From: DASXHY01 sp036272195
Lineage (GTDB): Bacteria > Verrucomicrobiota > Verrucomicrobiia > Limisphaerales > DASXHY01
Length of the DNA stretch: 64,000 nt
NCBI GenBank assembly: GCA_036272195.1
Contig: DATAZE010000007.1
Coordinates: forward strand, 1-64,000
Direction: 5' to 3'
Shown: positions 26,913-34,992 of the stretch, piece after piece
How the letters are laid out: every line of letters starts with the position of its first letter
Numbering within the stretch: position 1 is the stretch's first letter
Translations under genes and position numbers: made by a program
Notes under the pieces: generated by a model
What the model was told of the DNA's origin: nothing
The model's database searches: none
The model's input: only the letters and a program-made list of their open reading frames with translations

Positions 26913-28625
26913 ATGAATTGGCCGACCCGCCTTCGCTCCGCTACGGCGCGGCAAGCCCGGCGGGGCCGATATCGGTTCAATTCGGGACTGCGAGGGGTTT
27001 TCACCCTTTTATTCTGCGCGCTGCTCTGCGGGTGTATGCGGCGTGACCCGCCGGCGACTGTCACGATCATCAATTTTTCCGAGCCGCAATCCCTGGACCC
27101 CGCCATCATCACGGCACAGCCGGATATGCGGATTGTGTCCGGGATGTTCGAGGGATTGACCCGCCCGGATCCGAAGACCGGCAGCGCCGTTCCCGGGCTC
27201 GCCGAGCGCTGGGAAATTTCGCTGGATGGCCGGACCTATATCTTCCATCTGCGCACGAATCTAACGTGGTCCACGGGCGAACCGATTCGCGCCGAGGACG
27301 TGGTTTATTCCTGGATTCGAACCCTCGACCCCGCGACCGCCTCCGATTATGCCGGCCAGTTATTTTATGTGAAGAACGCAGAGGCATTTAACGCTGGCAA
27401 AATAAAAGACGCCTCGCAGGTGGGTGTGACGGCGATTGATCCGTTCACGGTGCGGGTCGAATTAAACCATCCGACAGTGTTCTTTCTGGATGTTTGCGCG
27501 ATGCCACTGGCGAGCGTTGTGCCGCGACAAACGATTGCGAAACTTGGCGACACGTGGATCACGGCGAAGCCGCTACCGGTCAGCGGTCCCTATGAACTCG
27601 ATTTCTGGCGGCTCAACGACAAGGTTCGTCTCCGAAAAAACCCACATTACTGGGACGCAGCCAATACCCAATCAGAAATCATCGATCTGCTGCCTATCGG
27701 CTCGGCGAGCGGCGCGCTGAACCTGTACGTGCGGGGACAGGTGGACATTGTGTGGGACAAGGAACTGGTGCCGACGGAACTGCTCGATGTGCTGCTAAAA
27801 CGTCCGGACTTTCACACGTTCAATTATCTGGGCAGTTATTTCATACGGTTCAATGTGACGCGAAAGCCTTTTAATGACCCGCGCGTCCGCCGGGCGCTGG
27901 CGCTGGCAGTTGACAAGGAACGCATCGTTCAACGCATCACGCGCGGCGGCGAGCAGCCGTCATCGCATCTGGTTCCGAACGGCACCGCACATTACGTTTC
28001 GCCTGACGGTCTGGGTTACGATCCGGTTCTCGCGCGAAAATTACTGGCGGAGGCGGGCTTTCCGGGCGGCAAAAATTTTCCCCGGATGGAATACATGTTC
28101 AATGCGCCTGCCGGCGGTGGCAAAATTCATGAAAAGATTGCTATCGAGCTGCAACAAATGTGGCGCGACACACTCGGTGTGGACATCGAATTGCGCCAGC
28201 TTGAGATGCAGGTCTATCTCACTGAACAGGACCAGATGCATTACGATCTGTCGCGCTCGAGTTGGATTGGCGATTACAACGACGCGAACACTTTCCTCAA
28301 TATGTTCGTGACTGACGATGGAAATAATCGCACCGGCTGGAGCAATCCGCGTTACGACAAACTTATCCAACAGGCCAATGAAACGATCGACGCGCAGGCC
28401 CGCGAAAAATTATTTCAGGAAGCGGAGACGATTCTCGTGCGCGATGAACTGCCGATCATTCCCCTGTTTTTTTACGCGGGCATCAATTATTTCGACACAA
28501 ACAAAATTCAGGGGATTTACACGAATGTTGTGGATTTGCATCCGCTCCAGAGCATTCGCAAAATTCATGCTACCGGAAAAACGAGCGCCAGCGAACCCGC
28601 CGTGGTGAAAATCACGGAACACTGA
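26913..28625 (+). CDS. Peptide ABC transporter substrate-binding lipoprotein (OppA-like)
   Basis: A 570-residue extracytoplasmic solute-binding protein of family 5. The N-terminus has a hydrophobic stretch ending LLFCALLCGC, a probable lipobox with Cys41. Family segments include FSEPQSLDPAIITAQPDMRI, EGLTRPDPKTGSAVPGLAER, VYSWIRTLDPATASDYAGQL and ALALAVDKERIVQRI. It captures oligopeptides for import. The first 25 residues are arginine-rich and long for a signal peptide, so the true start may be downstream. It is followed after two bases by two permease genes. No ATPase genes follow. Confidence 0.9.
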   Translation: MNWPTRLRSATARQARRGRYRFNSGLRGVFTLLFCALLCGCMRRDPPATVTIINFSEPQSLDPAIITAQPDMRIVSGMFEGLTRPDPKTGSAVPGLAERWEISLDGRTYIFHLRTNLTWSTGEPIRAEDVVYSWIRTLDPATASDYAGQLFYVKNAEAFNAGKIKDASQVGVTAIDPFTVRVELNHPTVFFLDVCAMPLASVVPRQTIAKLGDTWITAKPLPVSGPYELDFWRLNDKVRLRKNPHYWDAANTQSEIIDLLPIGSASGALNLYVRGQVDIVWDKELVPTELLDVLLKRPDFHTFNYLGSYFIRFNVTRKPFNDPRVRRALALAVDKERIVQRITRGGEQPSSHLVPNGTAHYVSPDGLGYDPVLARKLLAEAGFPGGKNFPRMEYMFNAPAGGGKIHEKIAIELQQMWRDTLGVDIELRQLEMQVYLTEQDQMHYDLSRSSWIGDYNDANTFLNMFVTDDGNNRTGWSNPRYDKLIQQANETIDAQAREKLFQEAETILVRDELPIIPLFFYAGINYFDTNKIQGIYTNVVDLHPLQSIRKIHATGKTSASEPAVVKITEH

Positions 28626-28627
28626 CC

Positions 28628-29542
28628 ATGTATTTCCTCAAGCGCCTCGCCTACATGATACCGCTGCTGCTGGTGATCAGCGCGGTTTCCTTCTGGCTGG
28701 TGCACCTGGCGCCGGGCGGGCCGTTCGACAAGGAACGCGCGCCGGCATCACCGCAAATCAAACGCAATCTCGAAGCGAGATATCACCTGGACGAGCCGGT
28801 CTGGAAGCAATACGCGCGCTACGTGGGCGGCCTGGCGCATGGTGATTTCGGGCCTTCGCTGAAATATCGCGATCATTCGGTCACGGACATTGTCCGGCAG
28901 GGTTTGCCGGTGTCGATGCTCCTGGGCTGGCTGGCGTTTGGTTTTGCCCTGGGTGTGGGGCTGCCAGCGGGATTCATCGCCGCCGTGCGACGCGGGCGAT
29001 GGCAGGATCATGTGGGAAGTTTTCTGGCGCTGCTGGCCGTTTGCATTCCCGGCTTTGTCATCGCGCCGCTGTTGGTGCTGGTGTTCACGATCAAATGGCG
29101 ATTGCTTCCAGTCGCGTTGTGGGAGTCGCCGGCGCACGCGGTATTGCCCACGATTGCGCTGGGACTGTATTTTTCCGGCAAGGTCGCACGGCTGTTTCGT
29201 GAAGGGATGCTGAACACGATGCAGATGGAGTTTGTGACCGCCGCGCGGGCCAAAGGGCTGGGGGAATACCGGTTGCTTTTTCGCCATGCGATGCGGCTGG
29301 CAGTCCTGCCGGTAGTCTCTTATGCGGGACCGATGCTGGCGGATTTATTGACGGGATCGTTTGTCATCGAAAACATTTTTCAGATTCCCGGCCTCGGTGT
29401 TTTTTTCATCAACAGCGCGCTCAACCGGGATTACACCCTGACCGTCGGCCTGGCGGTGCTATATGCGGCGTTGTTGATTGTGCTCAACCTGGCCGTGGAC
29501 CTGGCCTATATGCTTCTCGATCCGCGCGTGAAATATGAGTGA
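28628..29542 (+). CDS. Peptide ABC transporter permease (OppB-like)
   Basis: A 304-residue inner-membrane permease. It begins MYFLKRLAYMIPLLLVISAVSFWLVHLAPGG, as OppB/DppB proteins do, and has about six membrane helices. The coupling (EAA) loop is FVTAARAKGLGEYRLLFRHA, and the ending is LNLAVDLAYMLLDPRVKYE. It forms the translocation pore with the product of the next gene, which it overlaps by eight bases. Confidence 0.94.
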   Translation: MYFLKRLAYMIPLLLVISAVSFWLVHLAPGGPFDKERAPASPQIKRNLEARYHLDEPVWKQYARYVGGLAHGDFGPSLKYRDHSVTDIVRQGLPVSMLLGWLAFGFALGVGLPAGFIAAVRRGRWQDHVGSFLALLAVCIPGFVIAPLLVLVFTIKWRLLPVALWESPAHAVLPTIALGLYFSGKVARLFREGMLNTMQMEFVTAARAKGLGEYRLLFRHAMRLAVLPVVSYAGPMLADLLTGSFVIENIFQIPGLGVFFINSALNRDYTLTVGLAVLYAALLIVLNLAVDLAYMLLDPRVKYE

Positions 29543-30569
29543 TGAACGAGTTGAGAGTTCGAAGGTGAATGTTGAGAGCGACAACGCTTCCGGCGCGGCG
29601 CCTCTTTCAATTTCCAACTCGCCGGAGCATGCCAGCCCAGCGAGGCGCGCGTGGCAGCGTTTCCGAAAAAATCGCCCTGCCCTGTTCAGCGGCGGGTATG
29701 TCATCGCGTTACTGGTTGTGATTATCGCGTGGCCGGTGGCGCTGAGAGTCGCCGCAATCGCCCGGCCGGGCGGCGCAACGTGGGCGAAGGCGTACGCGCC
29801 GGAGCAGTTGTCGGACGCGCAATTTCAACCGCCAGGTTCGCAACATTGGTTCGGCACCGACGAACACGGACGCGACGTGCTCTCGCGTGTTTTGTACGGT
29901 GCGCAAATATCGCTGCTGGTCGGCTTCGTGGGGGCCGCGGTCAGCCTGGTGATCGGCGTGCTTTGGGGAGCCATTGCCGGCCTGGCGGGCGGACGGGTGG
30001 ACAGCATGATGATGCGGATCGTGGACGTGCTGTATTCGCTGCCGTCGATTATTTTCGTGATTGTGTTGCTGACCACTCTGGGGGAAAAACTGAAGCAGAT
30101 GCCGTTGGTCAGAAATTCGCCCGCGCTGGAAAAAGAAATGCGCCTGCTGATTTTGTTTGTCGGCCTCGGCGCGATTTCGTGGCTGACCATGGCGCGGATT
30201 GTGCGCGGGCAGGTATTGTCATTGCGAACGCGGCCATTCGTGGACGCCAGCCGGGCGCTCGGCGCGACTCCGTGGCGCATCCTGATGCGGCATATCATTC
30301 CGAATGTTTTCAGCGTAGTGATTGTTTACGTGACATTGACGGTGCCAGCGATCGTGCTTTACGAATCTTTCCTGAGCTATCTTGGCCTCGGCGTGCAACC
30401 GCCGATGGCGAGTTGGGGCTCGCTCATTTCCGAGGGGGTGGACCAGATCAATCCCATCCGCATTTATTGGTGGATGATTGTGTTTCCCGGAGGCGTGCTG
30501 GTTTCGACGTTATTGGCGCTGAATTTTCTGGGGGATGGACTGCGCGATGCGTGGGATGTGAAGGGATGA
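29535..30569 (+). CDS. Peptide ABC transporter permease (OppC-like)
   Basis: A 344-residue permease paired with the OppB-like protein. An N-terminal tail of about 40 residues (rich in Ser, Glu and Ala) precedes RRAWQRFRKNRPALFSGGYV, the usual OppC start. HWFGTDEHGRDVLSRVLYGA and the coupling loop FVDASRALGATPWRILMRHI are diagnostic, and the ending FLGDGLRDAWDVK is typical. The unusual tail may be partly repeat-derived. The genes for the two ATPases (OppD, OppF) are absent nearby and presumably lie elsewhere. It converges with the broken secreted gene, only six bases away. Confidence 0.93.
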   Translation: MSDERVESSKVNVESDNASGAAPLSISNSPEHASPARRAWQRFRKNRPALFSGGYVIALLVVIIAWPVALRVAAIARPGGATWAKAYAPEQLSDAQFQPPGSQHWFGTDEHGRDVLSRVLYGAQISLLVGFVGAAVSLVIGVLWGAIAGLAGGRVDSMMMRIVDVLYSLPSIIFVIVLLTTLGEKLKQMPLVRNSPALEKEMRLLILFVGLGAISWLTMARIVRGQVLSLRTRPFVDASRALGATPWRILMRHIIPNVFSVVIVYVTLTVPAIVLYESFLSYLGLGVQPPMASWGSLISEGVDQINPIRIYWWMIVFPGGVLVSTLLALNFLGDGLRDAWDVKG

Positions 30570-30575
30570 TTTCGC

Positions 30576-31540
30576 TCACTTGGTTTGCAGACGATAAAAA
30601 CGCGCGCGGCCCGAGGTTGAATTCGTTATCACCAATGTCGTCTGGTTGAGGGAAGGCGCGGTGCCAATCACGCTCCACGAAACCGGGGGCGCGAGGTTGG
30701 TAGCGGTGTAAAGCGCGTAATTATTGAAGGCACCCGGCCACGCGAGCACGATATTCCCGTTTGCTGGCAGAATTTGAAGGGTGGGCAATCCGACGGGAGC
30801 GGTGAGATTTACAAATTGGATAGCGCTGGACCCGCTGCCTTGCGCCACATGCGTGACCACCACGCTGTCGATCGAACGGTCAGGTGTTAAAACCGAAAGC
30901 GGCTCCGTGAGATTGCCGGCCGAGTTCGAGATCAATGAACCGTTCGTAGTATCCACCGTCCAGGTCGGCCAGTTGGCATTCGGCAATTGCGATTCCTCAC
31001 CGGAGTAAGGCGTGTAAGTCCAGCCCGAGAGATCAACCGCCTGATTGCCGGCGAAAGCCTGGATGTTGTATCGCTCGCCGTTGTCCACATCGGTGAGGAG
31101 GAAGCGGTCGTTCGGCGTCAAGGGGATGGAAAAAGTGAACCGCAAACCATTTCTCCGTTCAAGGTTGATTCCAGAAAGTTAATGTGGCCGTAGGTGCCGT
31201 CGCCGGTGCCGTTGGCGGCGAGACCAATGAAGTTGGTGAGGAAACCGGGATTGTTATTGTTCGCCAATCCCGCGAAGGCCTCCTGAAAGATCGAATTCAC
31301 CTTGCCGCTGATGAGCGTGATCTGCACGTCGTTGGTGCCTTTGAAACTGGTGATGAAATTCGACGTGCTGTTGAGCGTCGTGAAACCGTTTTGACTCGAG
31401 TCGTTGATCCAATGCAGAGCCTGGGTGGTTTGCGCGAGCGCCGAAACAGTTGAAAACGCAAGATAAAATCCCACAACGAAGAAAACGCGGGTTTTAAAGA
31501 AAGGATTTCCAACGAGTCGCCGGGCAAAAGTTTGCAGCAT
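30576..31540 (-). pseudogene. Secreted protein gene interrupted by one frameshift
   Basis: Two overlapping frames together make one plausible secreted protein of about 320 residues. The 5' part (31540 to about 31155) has a signal peptide (VFFVVGFYLAFSTVSALAQ) and a beta-rich region ending NFLESTLNGE. The 3' part continues NGLRFTFSIPLTPNDRFLLT and ends in the verrucomicrobial C-terminal domain finishing FYRLQTK. The join falls in a short A-run near 31157, where one missing A explains the shift. It may be a real mutation or a sequencing error. The function is unknown; it is not similar to the neighbouring transporters. Confidence 0.75.
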
Positions 31541-31767
31541 AAAGGTCCAACTGATTTTCGGGTTCCGCCAAGTATGCCGGGCGCGCCGATTGGTGTCTAT
31601 ACCATTGCAAAATGAGGCCAGGTAGATGCCGCGAATTGAGTTCCGCCTGCGGAGGTTAGCTCGGAATCAGCCCGCTTAATGTATACCTAAAAGTTTTCAA
31701 TGCAAAAAACGTTCAGTTTTTCCAAATATTTAGCCGGACGTTTCTCAAAACTAGCGTAGATTCTTCG

Positions 31768-31795
31768 TTGACCGCGGGCCGTCCGCCGGTAACAT
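31768..31795 (+). promoter_or_regulatory. Possible sigma70-type promoter for gap
   Basis: TTGACC (31768-31773) and TAACAT (31790-31795) are separated by 16 bases. A transcript would start near 31802, about 36 bases upstream of the gap start codon. Confidence 0.4.
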
Positions 31796-31837
31796 GCGCG
31801 CGGTCTGTTTTGAACCAAACTAGAACGAAATCGAACT

Positions 31838-32902
31838 ATGGCAGTAAAAGTTGCAATTAACGGGTTCGGACGCATTGGCCGCCTGGTGTTTCGCGCCATC
31901 GCCGAACAAGGACTTCTCGGGAAAGATGTGGACGTCGTCGCCGTCGGCGATATCGTCCCCGCCGACAACCTTGCGTATCTGTTGAAATATGATTCCACGC
32001 AGGGCCGTTTTAAAGGTGAAGTCGGCTCCAAGAAATCCGCGCCCGACAAGGCGGAAGATGATGTGCTCATCGTGAACGGGAAGGAAATTTTGGTCGTGAG
32101 CGCCCGGACGCCGGCGGAATTGCCGTGGAAGCAACTCGGCGTGCAAGTCGTGATCGAGTCCACCGGCCTGTTCACCGACGCCGACAAGAACAATCCGAAA
32201 TCATGTTACGGCCACATTACTGCCGGTGCGAAGAAGGTCATCATTTCCGCACCCGCCAAGAATGAAGACATCACCGTCGTGATGGGCGTCAACAACGACA
32301 AATACGATCCGGCCAAGCACAGTGTGATTTCCAACGCTTCCTGCACGACGAATTGCCTCGCGCCGCTCGTTCATGTGTTGCTCAAGGAAGGTTTTGGCAT
32401 CGAGGAAGGCCTGATGACGACCGTGCACAGCTACACCGCCACGCAGAAAACCGTGGACGGCCCCAGCAAAAAAGACTGGAAAGGCGGCCGCAGCGCAGCC
32501 ATCAATCTGATTCCTTCAACCACCGGCGCGGCCAAGGCCGTCGGATTGGTTTGCCCCGAAGTGAAGGGCAAACTCACCGGCATGTCGTTCCGCGTGCCGA
32601 CGCCGACGGTGTCCGTCGTCGACCTTACCGTTCGCACGGTGAGGGACACGAGCTACGCTGAGATTAGCGCGGCGATGAAGAAAGCCAGCGAGACGTATCT
32701 CAAAGGCATCCTGGATTACACGGCGGATGAAGTGGTGAGCAGCGATTTCATTCATTGCCAGTCGTCGTCGATTTTCGACTCCAGTTCGGGCATTGAATTG
32801 AACAAGCGCTTTTTCAAGCTGGTGAGCTGGTATGACAACGAATGGGGCTATAGCTGCCGCGTTGCCGACCTGTTGAAGTTCATGATCACCAAGGGAATTT
32901 AG
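31838..32902 (+). CDS. gap: Glyceraldehyde-3-phosphate dehydrogenase, type I
   Basis: Gap oxidises and phosphorylates glyceraldehyde 3-phosphate with NAD+. The 354-residue enzyme has the N-terminal Rossmann motif VAINGFGRIGRLVFRA, the catalytic site SNASCTTNCLAPLVHVL (Cys169), TVHSYTATQKTVDGPSKKDW, LTGMSFRVPTPTVSVVDLTV and the ending WYDNEWGYSCRVADLLKFM. It is about 18 residues longer than the typical 335, with extra residues in the NAD domain (near KKSAPDKAEDDVLIVNGKE). It stands alone between a possible promoter and a strong terminator. Confidence 0.97.
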   Translation: MAVKVAINGFGRIGRLVFRAIAEQGLLGKDVDVVAVGDIVPADNLAYLLKYDSTQGRFKGEVGSKKSAPDKAEDDVLIVNGKEILVVSARTPAELPWKQLGVQVVIESTGLFTDADKNNPKSCYGHITAGAKKVIISAPAKNEDITVVMGVNNDKYDPAKHSVISNASCTTNCLAPLVHVLLKEGFGIEEGLMTTVHSYTATQKTVDGPSKKDWKGGRSAAINLIPSTTGAAKAVGLVCPEVKGKLTGMSFRVPTPTVSVVDLTVRTVRDTSYAEISAAMKKASETYLKGILDYTADEVVSSDFIHCQSSSIFDSSSGIELNKRFFKLVSWYDNEWGYSCRVADLLKFMITKGI

Positions 32903-32919
32903 TCTCACCCCCTGAAGCG

Positions 32920-32956
32920 AAAACGGCGGCTTGGAAACAAGCCGCCGTTTTGTTTT
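32920..32956 (+). terminator. Rho-independent terminator of gap
   Basis: The hairpin AAAACGGCGGCTT / AAGCCGCCGTTTT (32920-32951) with a 6-base loop runs into a T-rich tract, 17 bases after the gap stop codon. Confidence 0.9.
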
Positions 32957-32957
32957 A

Positions 32958-33178
32958 GGCCACAGATGGGCACAGATAAACACAGATAAAAAACAGAAAT
33001 GAGGGGAGTGACGCGCCCTACCTTCGCGGTAATCAAATCACCCGTTTAGGTATTTCGCTCAATCCATCACAGATAAAAGCCGGCTTTTCCACGAGCGAAG
33101 ACCACCAAAATTTTTGTCTCCGGACGGAGGAGAACCCCGATTGATGAATCTGTGCTTATCTGTGTTTCATCTGTGGCC
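32958..33178. repeat. Family G inverted repeat (CACAGATAAACACAGAT)
   Basis: GGCCACAGATGGGCACAGAT at the left is mirrored by ATCTGTGTTTCATCTGTGGCC at the right, about 220 bases apart. The arms flank unrelated sequence between the convergent gap and msrA genes. Confidence 0.75.
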
Positions 33179-33183
33179 AGAAA

Positions 33184-33813
33184 TCAGTGCTGCTCCTCTT
33201 TCAGTTTATTTTCGAACTTCTTCAGCTTGGGCTTGATGACCACCTGGCAGTAAGGGGCGTGCGTATTATTATTGTAATAATTCTGGTGATAATCCTCGGC
33301 CTTGTAAAAGTGATCGAGCGGCACGATCTGTGTCACGATCGGATCCTTGAAGTTTTTCTGCGCCTCGGCCTTTGATTTTTCCGCCGCCGCTTTTTGCGCC
33401 GGGCTGCCATAGAGGATGACCGAGCGGTATTGCGTGCCCACGTCCGCTCCCTGCCGGTTCAACGTGGTGGGATCGTGAGCGTCCCAAAAGAATTCCAGCA
33501 ATTTCTCGTAGGAAACTTTTTGCGGATCGAACTCGATTTGCGTGACCTCGGCGTGGCCGGTATCGCCAGTGCAAACGTCCTCGTAAGTGGGGTTCGCGGT
33601 GCGTCCGCCCGCGAAACCGCTGGAGACGGATTTGACGCCGGGAATGCGTTGGAATTCGGCTTCCATGCACCAGAAACAGCCGCCGCCAAATGTCGCAACT
33701 TCAGTATGATTTGTATTCATGCTTTGAGAGAAACCGGTTCCTGCTCCCGTTACAATCAGGGCAATCGCCAGCAACAACCGATCTATTTGGTTTCGAATTT
33801 TCTTTTTGTCCAT
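33184..33813 (-). CDS. msrA: Peptide methionine sulfoxide reductase MsrA, exported
   Basis: MsrA repairs oxidised methionine (S-sulfoxide). The 209-residue product has a signal-like N-terminus (LLLAIALIVTGAGTGFSQS) and then the catalytic block TEVATFGGGCFWCMEAEF with the nucleophilic Cys. GRTANPTYEDVCTGDTGHAE, YRSVILYGSPAQKAAAE and AEDYHQNYYNN are further family motifs. The signal peptide suggests action in the periplasm. I set the start at the ATG at 33813, before the signal peptide; the longer upstream frame has no support. Confidence 0.93.
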   Translation of the reverse strand: MDKKKIRNQIDRLLLAIALIVTGAGTGFSQSMNTNHTEVATFGGGCFWCMEAEFQRIPGVKSVSSGFAGGRTANPTYEDVCTGDTGHAEVTQIEFDPQKVSYEKLLEFFWDAHDPTTLNRQGADVGTQYRSVILYGSPAQKAAAEKSKAEAQKNFKDPIVTQIVPLDHFYKAEDYHQNYYNNNTHAPYCQVVIKPKLKKFENKLKEEQH

Positions 33814-33865
33814 GATATTACGTCGTGAAAAGAGGCAAATACTTACAACCTTTCGCGGTGGCCGC

Positions 33866-34081
33866 TCAATCCCGCTGATCCAGGTGTTCGCCCGGTGGCA
33901 ATTCGGCGAATTTCTCGAGATGCTCGGGCCGCAACGGGTCGGAAATCGCATGCTCCTCGCTGAACCACTTGCCGAGGTCAACTAATTTGCAACGGCGCGA
34001 ACAAAATGGCCCGTGAATGTCTGCGAACCAATCGCCCACTTTCCGGCAGGTTGGACATTTGACTTTCAGGCCTTTTTCCAT
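33866..34081 (-). CDS. yacG: DNA gyrase inhibitor YacG (zinc protein)
   Basis: A 71-residue zinc-binding protein. KCPTCRKVGDWF and PFCSRRCKLVDLGKW give the four Cys ligands (CxxC and CxxxC) of the YacG family, followed by an acidic tail. In E. coli YacG binds GyrB and inhibits gyrase. The ATG at 34081 lies just before the conserved part; the frame extends upstream into a family A half repeat, which I do not count as coding. Confidence 0.88.
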   Translation of the reverse strand: MEKGLKVKCPTCRKVGDWFADIHGPFCSRRCKLVDLGKWFSEEHAISDPLRPEHLEKFAELPPGEHLDQRD

Positions 34082-34151
34082 ACCAACCGAACGTAACATC
34101 GTTTGTGCGCGGAGGCCAATCACACTATTCGGAGCAATCCGATTCGGACGT

Positions 34152-34184
34152 TGGAAACGCACGGGTGGCACGCCCGTGCCACTA
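34152..34184. repeat. Family A half repeat
   Basis: TGGAAACGCACGGGTGGCAC and the remainder CGCCCGTGCCACTA match the right arm of family A. No left arm is visible. It directly abuts the stop codon of the secreted protein at 34185-34760. Confidence 0.75.
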
Positions 34185-34760
34185 TTATTTCGGCTTCACT
34201 TCGTCCACGACGGTTTGCAAGTCTGTGGCCACGGCGGCCGAGTTTTCGCTGGAGGCGCCACCGGATTCCAGAATTGTTTGCACATCCTTAATCATTGCCT
34301 GTTTCTGGGCGATGGGAGCATTGGCACTGTTCAGCAAAACGGCGACGTCCTGGGCCACCCGGGTTTTTTTCGGAGTGGTCAATTTAGCCTCTCCCGCGGC
34401 CGTAGTAAGATTATCGCTCAATTTCGAAAGGGTCGCCGCCGAAGGCTTGTTCGCACCTTGCGCAACTTTTCCAAGCGACTGGGCCAAATCCTGTTTGTCT
34501 GCCGGCGAGGAATTGGTGTTCATGGCAAAGAATTGGGACTGAAAACCGGCATAGGCCTGCTGCCCGGGACTGAGCGGGGCGGGAGTGACGGCCGGCGTGC
34601 CGGTTGCCGGTGCGGGCGCGCCGCCCGAGGGTTGCATGTTGCGGGCGTTGGGCTGATTCGCGGCGTCGCGCGCGCGTTGTTTCGCGATGGCGTCGACACC
34701 GATTTGTGCGCTGGCGGTAAGGGACGCCAGGGCCGCGAGAACGATGATGAGCTGTTTCAT
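34185..34760 (-). CDS. Small exported alanine-rich protein, function unknown
   Basis: A 191-residue protein with a clear signal peptide (MKQLIIVLAALASLTASAQ), a proline/alanine-rich linker at about 45-70 (PATGTPAVTPAPLSPG) and a helical C-terminal half (AQSLGKVAQGANKPSAATLS, TRVAQDVAVLLNSANAP). I do not recognise a family. It has no cysteines or obvious catalytic motif. It lies upstream of yacG on the same strand. Confidence 0.7.
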   Translation of the reverse strand: MKQLIIVLAALASLTASAQIGVDAIAKQRARDAANQPNARNMQPSGGAPAPATGTPAVTPAPLSPGQQAYAGFQSQFFAMNTNSSPADKQDLAQSLGKVAQGANKPSAATLSKLSDNLTTAAGEAKLTTPKKTRVAQDVAVLLNSANAPIAQKQAMIKDVQTILESGGASSENSAAVATDLQTVVDEVKPK

Positions 34761-34828
34761 AATTCGGCTGGTTTTGAAACCTGCATTGGCACGCGGATAT
34801 TGTCAATCCTGCTTCCTGGCAGTGTTTG

Positions 34829-34880
34829 TAGTTCCGCCTTCAGGCGGTTCGGCGCATTCCACCGCCTGAAGGCGGAACTA
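34829..34880. repeat. Family D palindrome (TAGTTCCGCCTTCAGGCGG)
   Basis: A TA-bounded 52-bp palindrome with arms GTTCCGCCTTCAGGCGGT and ACCGCCTGAAGGCGGAAC. Related copies lie at about 61290-61344 and, as a half, at 23558-23589. Confidence 0.85.
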
Positions 34881-34950
34881 CAAATGAGGGCAGCATGCAG
34901 ATGCACATCAGACTTCTCCCCTGCGATTCAAAGGAATGTATTAGGGAATG

Positions 34951-34982
34951 GAAACGCACGGGCGAGACGCCCGTGCCACTAC
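34951..34982. repeat. Family A half repeat near the prc stop codon
   Basis: GAAACGCACGGGCGAGACGC and the following CCGTGCCACTAC match the right arm of family A. It ends about ten bases from the prc stop codon. Confidence 0.8.
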
Positions 34983-34992
34983 CACTACTTCT

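Noticed and set aside
29535..29650. Repeat insertion in the N-terminal tail of the OppC-like permease
   Set aside because: The tail has GAGTTGAGAGTT...GTTGAGAG-like bits, but no second copy in the window matches well enough to claim a repeat family.
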